Shown piece by piece: positions 41,531-48,560 of a stretch of DNA of 64,000 bases. The stretch spans positions 62,001 through 126,000 of the forward strand of contig NZ_JAUQYP010000002.1 in the NCBI RefSeq assembly GCF_030586465.1. Reading direction: 5' to 3'. Made by a program: the position numbers and the translations under genes. The DNA is from Actinotalea lenta. GTDB lineage: Bacteria; Actinomycetota; Actinomycetes; Actinomycetales; Cellulomonadaceae. The notes beneath the pieces are model-generated. The model did not search any database and was not told where the DNA came from. It saw only the letters and a list, made by a program, of their open reading frames with translations. Numbering within the stretch: position 1 is the first letter of the stretch; each line of letters begins with the position of its first letter.

Positions 41531-41537
41531 CGATGAT
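41526..41537. promoter_or_regulatory. TTCATCGATGAT operator copy between moaE and the MBL gene
   Basis: An 11-of-12 match to the island palindrome overlaps the moaE start codon (41530-41528) and lies 55 nt before the divergent MBL-fold gene. It could control both. Confidence 0.55.
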
Positions 41538-41591
41538 CCTGTCGCGGCCTGCACGGGGACGCCCGAGTGGGCGCCGAGCACGAGGAGACCG

Positions 41592-42605
41592 ATGCCAGCC
41601 CACACAGGCACGCAGCTGCTGCTCCTGGGTACCGCCGGTGGTGCGGCCACCTACCCGGTCCGCGGAGCAGGCGCGTCGGCGCGCAGCGGGATCGCGTCGG
41701 CGATCGTGGTGGGTGGCCGCGTCCACCTGGTCGACGCCGGTCAGGGTGTCGCGCGGCAGCTGACCTTCGCGGATGTCGCGGGGGCGGGACCGGCCCACGC
41801 CCTGCGGCCCCTGCGGGCCGTGTACCTGACGCACCTGCACTCCGACCACACGATGGACCTGGTCAACCTGCTGCACTGCGGGTACGTCCAGGGCTGGCCC
41901 GACGCTCCGGTGGACGTCTTCGGACCGGGACCGCGCGACGGCGTGCCCGGGGCGCCGACGGACCGGCGTCGGGCCGGAGCGCACCTGGGCACGACCCGCT
42001 TCCTCGAGCGGCTCATCGACGCGTTCGCCGCGGACTTCGACGACCGGGTCTCGGCGTCCCGCCGCCCCGAGCCGTCGACGTTGGTCACGGCCCACGACGT
42101 CCTGCCGCCGGCCGGTTCGGCGGACGTGTCAGCCGGCATCCCGCCGGTCGACCCGTGGTTCGTCGCGGAGTACCCCGACCTGCGGGTCACCGCGACGCTG
42201 GTCGACCACGGCGAGATGCTGCCGTCCCTGGCCTATCGGTTCGACACCGAGGCCGGCTCCGTGGTCTTCTCCGGCGACACCTCGCCGTCCCCGAACCTGG
42301 TCCGGCTCGCCCAGGGCGCCGACATCCTCGTGCACGAGGTGATCGCCGCCCGCTACGCCACGTGGCAGTACGGCCCCGAGCCGCTCACCGAGCGGCAGCG
42401 GCTCGCCGCCGCCACGGTCATGGCCAAGCACACGCCTTCCGACCAGGTCGGTGCCATCGCGGAGGCCGCCGGGGTCCGCACGCTCGTCCTGACCCACCTG
42501 GTGCCAGCATCGGTGCCCGCCGCGCTGTGGCGGGAGGCCGTGCGGGGGTTCAGCGGCGAGGTCGTGGTGGGGGAGGACCTCCTGACGATCCCCGTCGGTC
42601 GCTGA
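41592..42605 (+). CDS. MBL-fold metallo-hydrolase (RNase Z / lactonase-like)
   Basis: A 337-residue metallo-beta-lactamase-fold protein with the zinc signature THLHSDHTMDLVNLL, SGDTSPSPNLV, the later histidine in HEVIAA and the C-terminal THLVP. It resembles RNase-Z-like hydrolases that act on small molecules such as lactones or phosphodiesters. There is no signal peptide. Its divergent position to moaE with a shared palindrome suggests a step of the island pathway, perhaps hydrolysis of a cyclic intermediate (inference). The start ATG 41592 follows GAGGAG. Confidence 0.8.
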   Translation: MPAHTGTQLLLLGTAGGAATYPVRGAGASARSGIASAIVVGGRVHLVDAGQGVARQLTFADVAGAGPAHALRPLRAVYLTHLHSDHTMDLVNLLHCGYVQGWPDAPVDVFGPGPRDGVPGAPTDRRRAGAHLGTTRFLERLIDAFAADFDDRVSASRRPEPSTLVTAHDVLPPAGSADVSAGIPPVDPWFVAEYPDLRVTATLVDHGEMLPSLAYRFDTEAGSVVFSGDTSPSPNLVRLAQGADILVHEVIAARYATWQYGPEPLTERQRLAAATVMAKHTPSDQVGAIAEAAGVRTLVLTHLVPASVPAALWREAVRGFSGEVVVGEDLLTIPVGR

Positions 42606-42662
42606 CGGCGGACCGGGGCCGCGCTCGCCGGACCGCGCTGCACCGAGTGCGCTGCCGTCGGC

Positions 42663-42863
42663 TCAGTCCCGGCGCAGCCGTCGGATGCTCACCGGGATCA
42701 ACCCCACCACGAGCACCGGCAGCAACCACCAGGCGTTCACCCCGGCCAGGTGCGTGAGCGCTGCCGTCGCGGCCAGGCCCACCACGACGGCCGCCGCGAT
42801 GAGCCAGTCGTCGCCGATCACGAAGTCCCACCAGAACACCCCGAAGGCCCGCAGCCTGCGCAT
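42663..42863 (-). CDS. Small two-helix membrane protein
   Basis: A 66-residue protein with one or two hydrophobic helices (DDWLIAAAVVVGLAATAALT and AWWLLPVLVVGLIPVSI), a positively charged start (MRRLRAF) and end (IRRLRRD). It starts 2 nt after the stop of the FTR1-like membrane protein and is thus co-translated with it. It may be an accessory subunit. The function is unknown. Confidence 0.65.
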   Translation of the reverse strand: MRRLRAFGVFWWDFVIGDDWLIAAAVVVGLAATAALTHLAGVNAWWLLPVLVVGLIPVSIRRLRRD

Positions 42864-42865
42864 CC

Positions 42866-43618
42866 TCAGACCTCCTCCGCCACGAGGGCGCCGCGGCCCC
42901 GCGGCGCGAGCAGCCGGACGTAGCCCCACGAGACCGCCAGCACGGCGGGGACCAGCACCAGCAGGGCGGCGTCCTGCCCGGGCCACGTCACGCCGGCGCC
43001 CTCCGCCCCCCAGAAGATCCCGAACCCGGTGAGCATCACACCCACGACGAACTTCATGGCGTTCTCCGGCACCCGCGACAGCGGGCCGCGCATCGCGAGC
43101 CCCAGGCCTGCGACCAGCAGCACCGCGGCCCCGGCGGCCAGTGCCGCGAGGGGGACGTCGCGCTGGTTCGTGCCGAACGTCAGGACGATGAAGACCACCT
43201 CGAGGCCCTCGAGCAGCACTCCCTTGAAGCTCAGCGTGAACGCGTACCAGTCCCCGACCAGCGGGCGCCGCGTGCTGACCGCGGCACGGGCGGCGGCCAC
43301 CTCGTCGGCGAAGATCTGCTCCTCGTCGTGCAGCGCCTTGAGCCCGCCGGCGCGCATGATCGCCTTGCGCAGCCACCCGACGCCGAAGATCAGCAGCAGG
43401 CCGCCCACGAGCAGCCGCAGCGCCGACATCGGGATCGCCGCGATCGCCGGGCCGAGCACGGCCACCACTGCCGCGAGCACCACCCCGGCGGAGCCGGCCC
43501 CGGTCAGCGCCGACCGCCACCCCCGGGTCGTGCCGGCGGCCAGCAGGATGGTGAGCGCCTCCACCGCCTCGACGATGCAGGCGAGGAACACCGCGAGGAA
43601 CAGCGCGAGACTCGTCAC
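42866..43618 (-). CDS. COG4280-type predicted membrane protein (FTR1/UPF0016-like)
   Basis: A 250-residue membrane protein with two similar halves. It starts LALFLAVFLACIVEAVEALTILLA and contains FKGVLLEGLEVVFIVLTFGTN. The paired EAVEA and LEGLE motifs resemble the REGLE metal-binding motif of FTR1 iron permeases and the acidic motifs of cation transporters. A cytoplasmic loop with DEEQIFADEVAAARAAV separates the halves. It is probably a metal or cation transporter; the substrate is not known. Confidence 0.65.
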   Translation of the reverse strand: MTSLALFLAVFLACIVEAVEALTILLAAGTTRGWRSALTGAGSAGVVLAAVVAVLGPAIAAIPMSALRLLVGGLLLIFGVGWLRKAIMRAGGLKALHDEEQIFADEVAAARAAVSTRRPLVGDWYAFTLSFKGVLLEGLEVVFIVLTFGTNQRDVPLAALAAGAAVLLVAGLGLAMRGPLSRVPENAMKFVVGVMLTGFGIFWGAEGAGVTWPGQDAALLVLVPAVLAVSWGYVRLLAPRGRGALVAEEV

Positions 43619-43738
43619 CAGGATCCTTCCGACGCGGCACGGCGGGCTGCGTTGCGCGGCGGGGCGTGCCGGCGGGCAGCCTACGCCCGGGCCGTGCTCG
43701 TCCGGTGCGACGTCCAGGGAAAGTCCAGGTTGCCCCCC

Positions 43739-43751
43739 TAGCGTCCGGCGC
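43739..43751 (+). promoter_or_regulatory. -10 box TAGCGT before uppP
   Basis: TAGCGT at 43739-43744 is followed by seven bases and the GTG at 43752, the spacing of a leaderless promoter. No clear -35 is seen. Confidence 0.4.
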
Positions 43752-44726
43752 GTGTCGCTGACCTACCTGGAGTCCGTCGTCGTCGGTGCCTTCCAAGGGT
43801 TCTCCGAGCTCTTCCCGATCTCGTCCCTGGGGCACAGCGTGCTCATCCCCGCGCTCGTCGGCGGCCGGTGGGCCAGGGACCTGAGCGTGTCGGCACCGGA
43901 GTCGCCGTACCTCGCGTTCATCGTGGGCCTGCACGTGGCCACCGCGGCGGCGCTGCTGGTGTTCTTCTGGCGCGACTGGGTGGCGATCATCGGCGGGTTC
44001 TTCACCTCGATCCGCCGGCGCAGCCTGGCCGACCCCTACCAGCGCCTGGCCTGGCTGATCATCATCGCGACCATCCCGGTGGGTCTGGCGGGCCTGGCCC
44101 TGGAGCACCTGTTCCGCACGACGTTGGGCAAGCCCGTGCCGGCTGCGGCGTTCCTCGTCGTCAATGGGCTCGTGCTCCTCGCGGGTGAGCGCCTGCGCCG
44201 TCGCGCGCCGGTCGCCGTGCTGGCCGGACAGACCGAGGCCGTCGCCGCGGGCGGCCTGACCATGGGTGATGTGGCCGCCGAGCGCCGCGCCGCCCGGGAG
44301 GCGGGCCAGGACGTGCACAGCGGACCGGTGGCCGACGGGCGGCTGGCCGGGCTCTCGGTGCGGTCCGCGCTCGCGGTCGGGTCGGCGCAGATCCTGGCCC
44401 TCCTGCCGGGGATCAGCCGCTCGGGGTCGGCCATGGTCGCGGGCCTGTTCCGGGGCCTGTCGCACGAGGATGCCGCCCGGTTCTCCTTCCTGCTGGCCAC
44501 GCCCGTCATCCTCGCGGCGGGTGTGCTGAAGATCCCGGACCTGTTCGGACCGCTCGGCGCCGGCATCCACGGGCAGGTGCTGGTCGGCAGCATCGCGTCG
44601 TTCGTCACCGCATACCTGTCGGTGCGCTACCTGACCCGCTACTTCCGCACCCGCACCCTGACCCCGTTCGCGATCTACTCGATCGCGCTGGGCGCCGGGG
44701 CGCTGGTCTGGCTCGCCGTGCACTGA
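43752..44726 (+). CDS. uppP: Undecaprenyl-diphosphate phosphatase
   Basis: A 324-residue membrane enzyme (BacA/UppP family) with both catalytic motifs: GAFQGFSELFPISSLGH (Glu19, PISS, His28) and LPGISRSGSAM. It recycles undecaprenyl phosphate for cell-wall synthesis. It is about 50 residues longer than typical because of a hydrophilic insert (RLRRRAPVAVLAG ... AERRAAREAGQDVHSG) between the fourth and fifth membrane segments. The start is GTG 43752. Confidence 0.9.
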   Translation: MSLTYLESVVVGAFQGFSELFPISSLGHSVLIPALVGGRWARDLSVSAPESPYLAFIVGLHVATAAALLVFFWRDWVAIIGGFFTSIRRRSLADPYQRLAWLIIIATIPVGLAGLALEHLFRTTLGKPVPAAAFLVVNGLVLLAGERLRRRAPVAVLAGQTEAVAAGGLTMGDVAAERRAAREAGQDVHSGPVADGRLAGLSVRSALAVGSAQILALLPGISRSGSAMVAGLFRGLSHEDAARFSFLLATPVILAAGVLKIPDLFGPLGAGIHGQVLVGSIASFVTAYLSVRYLTRYFRTRTLTPFAIYSIALGAGALVWLAVH

Positions 44727-44875
44727 GAGCGCCCCGTCGCTCGGCCGTCGGGGTCCCGGCGGCCCACGCGGCGAAGCCGGCCACAGACACCGAGCCCTGC
44801 GTGGCCGTCCGCGATGCGGACGCCGACGAGGGGCGACCGACCCTCCGCCGCGTGGGGCGCCGCGGCCCGCCCTCG

Positions 44876-44888
44876 TACGATCGACCCC
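44876..44888 (+). promoter_or_regulatory. -10 box TACGAT for a leaderless transcript
   Basis: TACGAT at 44876-44881 lies seven bases before the GTG at 44889. The spacing fits leaderless transcription of the pseudouridine synthase gene. Confidence 0.5.
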
Positions 44889-45812
44889 GTGCCGCCCCGC
44901 TCCCCGCTCCCGGCGCGCCACGGGCTCGACGCCGCCCGGATCCACACCCCCGCGGCCGACCGCGAGCCCGTGGACCGGTGGCCGACGATGGGCGCGTGGC
45001 TCCGGGACCGCCTGCCGGATCACGTGGACGTGCCGGGCATGCTGGCGCAGGGGCGGTTCGTGGACGAGAGCGGCACCGCGGTCCGCGACGCGGATCCCTA
45101 TGCGCCGCTGCGCTGGGTGTGGTTCCACCGCGACCTGCGTGACGAGCCGCCGGTGCCCGGGAAGATCCACCTGGTGCACCGCGACGAGCGCCTGGTCGTC
45201 GTCGACAAGCCGCCGTTCCTGGCCACGATCCCGCGCGGCCGCCACGTGCTCCAGAGCGCCGTCGTGCGGCTGCGCGACGAGCTCGGGCTGCCGGAGCTGT
45301 CGCCGGTGCACCGGCTGGACCGGGTCACCTCCGGCCTGCTCATGCTGGCGACCGAAGCCCGGTGGCGCGGCGCCTACCAGACCGCCTTCGAACGGCGCGC
45401 GGTGCACAAGACCTACCGGGCGCTCGCGCCGCTGCGCGCCGAGCTCGAGCTGCCCCGTGTGGTGCGCAGCCACATCCGCAAGGAGCGAGGCACGTGGTGC
45501 GCCGAGGTGGTCCCGGGTGCGCCCGCCAACGCCGAGACCCTGGTCGAGCTCGAGCGCGAGGTCGACGGCCTCGGGGTATACCGGCTCACCCCGCGCACGG
45601 GCCGCACCCACCAGCTCCGCCTGCACATGGCCGAGCTGGGCATCCCGATCATCGACGACCCGCTGTACCCGCAGGTGCGCGACGTCCCGGTCGACGACGT
45701 CCGCCATCCCCTGCAGCTGCTCGCCGCCGAGATGGCGTTCACGGACCCGGTGGACGGGCACCAACGGTGGTTCACCAGCGCCCGGTCGCTGCCCATCACG
45801 CCGGGAGGCTGA
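44889..45812 (+). CDS. RluA-family pseudouridine synthase
   Basis: 307 residues from GTG 44889. The catalytic motif is HRLDRVTSGLL (Asp nucleophile), with VDKPPFLATIPRG and the RTHQLRLHMAELGIPI region conserved. It isomerises uridine to pseudouridine in rRNA or tRNA. An N-terminal extension lacks a clear S4 domain. The upstream in-frame ATG at 44814 is less likely given the -10 box. Neighbouring genes suggest a stand-alone unit. Confidence 0.88.
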   Translation: MPPRSPLPARHGLDAARIHTPAADREPVDRWPTMGAWLRDRLPDHVDVPGMLAQGRFVDESGTAVRDADPYAPLRWVWFHRDLRDEPPVPGKIHLVHRDERLVVVDKPPFLATIPRGRHVLQSAVVRLRDELGLPELSPVHRLDRVTSGLLMLATEARWRGAYQTAFERRAVHKTYRALAPLRAELELPRVVRSHIRKERGTWCAEVVPGAPANAETLVELEREVDGLGVYRLTPRTGRTHQLRLHMAELGIPIIDDPLYPQVRDVPVDDVRHPLQLLAAEMAFTDPVDGHQRWFTSARSLPITPGG

Positions 45813-45868
45813 GCCGCCGGCCACGCCGGCGTGGTGGCGTGCCGGGACGCCGTCGCGCGGCTGCCTCG

Positions 45869-45880
45869 TAGGCTTCGCGC
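45869..45880 (+). promoter_or_regulatory. -10 box TAGGCT for a leaderless transcript
   Basis: TAGGCT at 45869-45874 is six bases before the GTG at 45881. Confidence 0.45.
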
Positions 45881-46861
45881 GTGAACACCCCCACTGCCGG
45901 CGGCTCCGGCACGTCCCGTGGCTCGTCGCTCCCCATCCTGCGCGTCGGCAACGACGAGCTCGAGCTCGCCTTCCTGCCGACCGTGGGTGCCCGGCTGATC
46001 TCGCTGCGGGTCGGCGGTGCCGAGCTGCTCTGGCGGAACCCCGACCACCTCGACGACGACCTCGGCACCGTGCTGCCCCGCGACCAGTGGCCACCCCTGG
46101 ACGGCACGATGGGCTCCTGGGCGAACCTCGGCGGGTCCAAGACCTGGCCGGCGCCGCAGGGGTGGTCAGGCCCCGACGAGTGGCCCGGGCCGCCCGACCC
46201 GGTCCTCGACTCGGGCGACTGGCGCCCGGAGGTGCTGCGCACTCCGGACGCAGCGACCGTCGTGACCTTCACCAGTCCGGAGGATCCGCGCACCGGCCTG
46301 CGCGTCGAGCGCCGCTTCGAGATCCCGGCGGCGGGCACGGCGTTCAGGCAGCGCATCACGTTCCGGTGCGTGGCGGACCACCCCGTGCGCTGGGCCCCGT
46401 GGGAGGTGTGCCAGGTCGACACCGCGATGTTCGCCGGGCACGACGAGCCCGACGCCGGGGTGTGGGTCGGCGTCACGGGGTGCCACGAGCCCAGCGCACT
46501 CGTCCGGCTGGACGGGGAGATCGCCGTGGGGGACCCGGCCGACGGTCGCCGGCGCGTCGAGGTGGCAGACGTGATCGCGAAGGTCGGTTTCACCGACGCG
46601 GACGGCACCATCGAGGTCGTGCGTCCGGACGGCGCCGGGCTGCGCTGGACGTACCACGTCGCCCCGGGGGCGTACCCGGACGGGGGCTGCGCCGCGGAGA
46701 TCTGGATGCAGTACCCGGCCGCCGGGCCCGTGCCCGGGGGCCTGTGGCCCACGGCTCGCCTGCTCGAGCTCGAGGCGCTCGCCCCGCTGACCACGCTCGA
46801 CCCCGGTCAGGAGCTCGCGTTCGAGATCGGGTGGTCGGCGTGGGGCCCGGCGGCGCCGTGA
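45881..46861 (+). CDS. DUF4380-like / aldose-epimerase-fold hypothetical protein
   Basis: A 326-residue protein whose N-terminal part (LELAFLPTVGARLISLRVGGAELLW) and beta-rich sequence resemble galactose-mutarotase-fold domains, in particular DUF4380. Aromatic residues typical of a sugar-binding groove are frequent (WPPLDGTMGSWANLGGSKTW). No signal peptide is seen. It may bind or isomerise a carbohydrate in the cytoplasm. The function is unknown. Confidence 0.65.
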   Translation: MNTPTAGGSGTSRGSSLPILRVGNDELELAFLPTVGARLISLRVGGAELLWRNPDHLDDDLGTVLPRDQWPPLDGTMGSWANLGGSKTWPAPQGWSGPDEWPGPPDPVLDSGDWRPEVLRTPDAATVVTFTSPEDPRTGLRVERRFEIPAAGTAFRQRITFRCVADHPVRWAPWEVCQVDTAMFAGHDEPDAGVWVGVTGCHEPSALVRLDGEIAVGDPADGRRRVEVADVIAKVGFTDADGTIEVVRPDGAGLRWTYHVAPGAYPDGGCAAEIWMQYPAAGPVPGGLWPTARLLELEALAPLTTLDPGQELAFEIGWSAWGPAAP

Positions 46862-46890
46862 CGGCCTGAGGAGGGCGCGACCCGCGTCCG

Positions 46891-47304
46891 CTACCCCCGC
46901 ACCCAGACCGGCGCGGAACCGGGCTCGAGCCTGGCGTAGTCGGGCGCGGACCGCAGCGCCTTCTCCGAACCACCAGGGTTGTACACCGCCAGGAGCCGGA
47001 GCTGCTTCCACCCCGTGTTGAACGTCGAGTGCTCCACGCCCCGAGGGATGTAGATCGAGTCGCCGGCCCGCACCGGGAACTTCCCGGAGTCCGCGACCGT
47101 CTGCTCGCCCTCGCCCTCGATGATGTACAGCACCTCGTCCGAGTCCGGGTGGGTGTGCACGTCGTGCCCGAACGTCGGGTTGATGACCACCTCACCGACC
47201 GTCAGGGACGCCTCGGGGAAGTGCTCGTCGGTCACCCCCCACTTGATCGAGCCCCAGTCGAAGACCTCGGTCGCGATGTCGTCCTGGTGGGTGCGCGCTG
47301 CCAT
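46891..47304 (-). CDS. Cupin-domain protein downstream of heliorhodopsin
   Basis: A 137-residue cupin with motif 1 VHTHPDSDEVLYIIEGEGE and motif 2 VRAGDSIYIPRGVEHSTFN, giving the usual three His and one Glu metal ligands. It starts 52 nt after the heliorhodopsin stop and is probably co-transcribed. Cupins of this kind bind small molecules or act as dioxygenases or isomerases. A link to the rhodopsin chromophore or to photo-oxidative stress is only a possibility. Confidence 0.8.
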   Translation of the reverse strand: MAARTHQDDIATEVFDWGSIKWGVTDEHFPEASLTVGEVVINPTFGHDVHTHPDSDEVLYIIEGEGEQTVADSGKFPVRAGDSIYIPRGVEHSTFNTGWKQLRLLAVYNPGGSEKALRSAPDYARLEPGSAPVWVRG

Positions 47305-47356
47305 CGTCCGCTCCTTTGCCGGCGATCCCGGGGGGCTTGGTGCCCGCTTCTCGATG

Positions 47357-48148
47357 CTACGCGGAGGTCGGCGCGAGCGTGTTGGCGAACACCTGCCACG
47401 CGAGCAGCGACTTCGCGACCAGGCTCAGGGTGATGTAGGCGCGCTCACCGACGAGGTAGTCCTTCCAGCGGCCGACCTGCTTGTACTGCAGCCACTGGTT
47501 GATCGCGAAGGTGTTGAACAGCAGGAAGATCGACACGATGATCCCGTAGACGAACGCGGGCGGTTCGGCGCCGGACGTCGACCCGGGCGCGATCAGCAGG
47601 AACACCACGGCGAGCCACGGGACGACGCCGACCATGCTGCCGAACACGAACGGCAGCATGCCGCCCTCGCCCGGCACCTCGTACTTCTCCTGCAGCCAGC
47701 CGAACAGGATCATGGCCGCGTTGACGGCGAAGATCGCGCTGAGCGCGACGATGTCGGTGATCCCGGTGATCTGCGCGATGAGGAAGATCATGATCGAGGA
47801 CGACAGCCCGTACTCGACCCACCGCGCGATGTTGCGCTGCTGAGCGAGGTCGGCGCCGTAGCGCCGGAACCCGGCGGGCGTGACCAGCCACAGGTGGGCG
47901 ATCGCGCTCAGCGCGAAGAAGCCGAACACCCCCCACGCCAGCTGCACGTCGAAGAGCGCGACGCGCTCGAAGCTCGTCGACCCGGGCGGGCCGCCGAGGT
48001 ACTGGGCGGTCACCGGCAGGCCGAAGTCGGTCGCGAGCAGCACGATCGCGACGGCCTGGACCGCGTGCACCAGGCCGGCGATCAGGTTGTAGCGGCGCAG
48101 GCGCGCGAGCCTGCCGGCCGGGATCTGGAGTGGGGTACGGGCGGCCAT
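47357..48148 (-). CDS. Heliorhodopsin (HeR family microbial rhodopsin)
   Basis: A 263-residue seven-helix membrane protein. Helix G has SLVAKSLLAWQ with Lys246 for the retinal Schiff base. Helix C has RNIARWVEYGLSSSIM with Arg109 and the counterion Glu112. His28 and His85 match the two conserved buried histidines of heliorhodopsin 48C12 (positions 23 and 80, Lys241, Glu107 there), a constant offset of five. Heliorhodopsins are inverted in the membrane and do not generally pump ions; most are thought to be light sensors. SD CCAGGAG precedes the ATG. It follows a TerC-regulator gene pair. No retinal synthesis gene is in the window. Confidence 0.93.
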   Translation of the reverse strand: MAARTPLQIPAGRLARLRRYNLIAGLVHAVQAVAIVLLATDFGLPVTAQYLGGPPGSTSFERVALFDVQLAWGVFGFFALSAIAHLWLVTPAGFRRYGADLAQQRNIARWVEYGLSSSIMIFLIAQITGITDIVALSAIFAVNAAMILFGWLQEKYEVPGEGGMLPFVFGSMVGVVPWLAVVFLLIAPGSTSGAEPPAFVYGIIVSIFLLFNTFAINQWLQYKQVGRWKDYLVGERAYITLSLVAKSLLAWQVFANTLAPTSA

Positions 48149-48239
48149 CGCTCTGTCTCCTGGGCTTCTGGGACCGCGGCGGGTCCCTGTCGGTGGGTTC
48201 GGAAGTTCGGTTGGTTCTGGTTCTGGTGCCGGCTGCTGC

Positions 48240-48560
48240 TCAGACCTGCGGCTTCAGGACCGCGATGAGCTCGTCGATCTCGTGCCCGCGGTGCTCGGGG
48301 TGACGTAGCGGGCGGTGGCGCGCGACCCGGTAGTGCGTGCGTCGGCCCACGCGCTCACGGGTCAGGTACCCCGACTCCTCCAGGTCGGCCAGGATCGTGA
48401 GGGTCGCTCGTCCGCTGACCCCCACCCGGGTGGCGATGTCGGCCACCCGGGCGGTGTGATCAGCGGCGACGACCAGCAGGACCTGGGCGTGGTGGGTCAG
48501 GAACGTCCACCGTGGGACCTCGGGTCGTGACCGGTCCAGATCTGGCACGGGAGCCATCAT
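48240..48560 (-). CDS. Small winged-helix transcriptional regulator (ArsR/MarR-like)
   Basis: A 106-residue protein with a single winged helix: FLTHHAQVLLVVAADHTARVADIATRVGVSGRATLTILADLEESGYLTRERVGRRTHYRV. It has no cysteine metal site and no sensor domain. ATG 48560 overlaps the TerC stop (ATGA), and the heliorhodopsin gene begins 91 nt later. It may autoregulate this operon; the palindrome at 50906-50919 is a candidate site. Confidence 0.82.
   Translation of the reverse strand: MMAPVPDLDRSRPEVPRWTFLTHHAQVLLVVAADHTARVADIATRVGVSGRATLTILADLEESGYLTRERVGRRTHYRVARHRPLRHPEHRGHEIDELIAVLKPQV

Noticed and set aside
42663-46094. A 1143-codon open frame on the minus strand
   Set aside because: Only its last 66 codons form a plausible protein. 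The rest is Arg/Gly/Pro-rich antisense to uppP, the pseudouridine synthase and neighbours, a shadow of high-GC codon usage.
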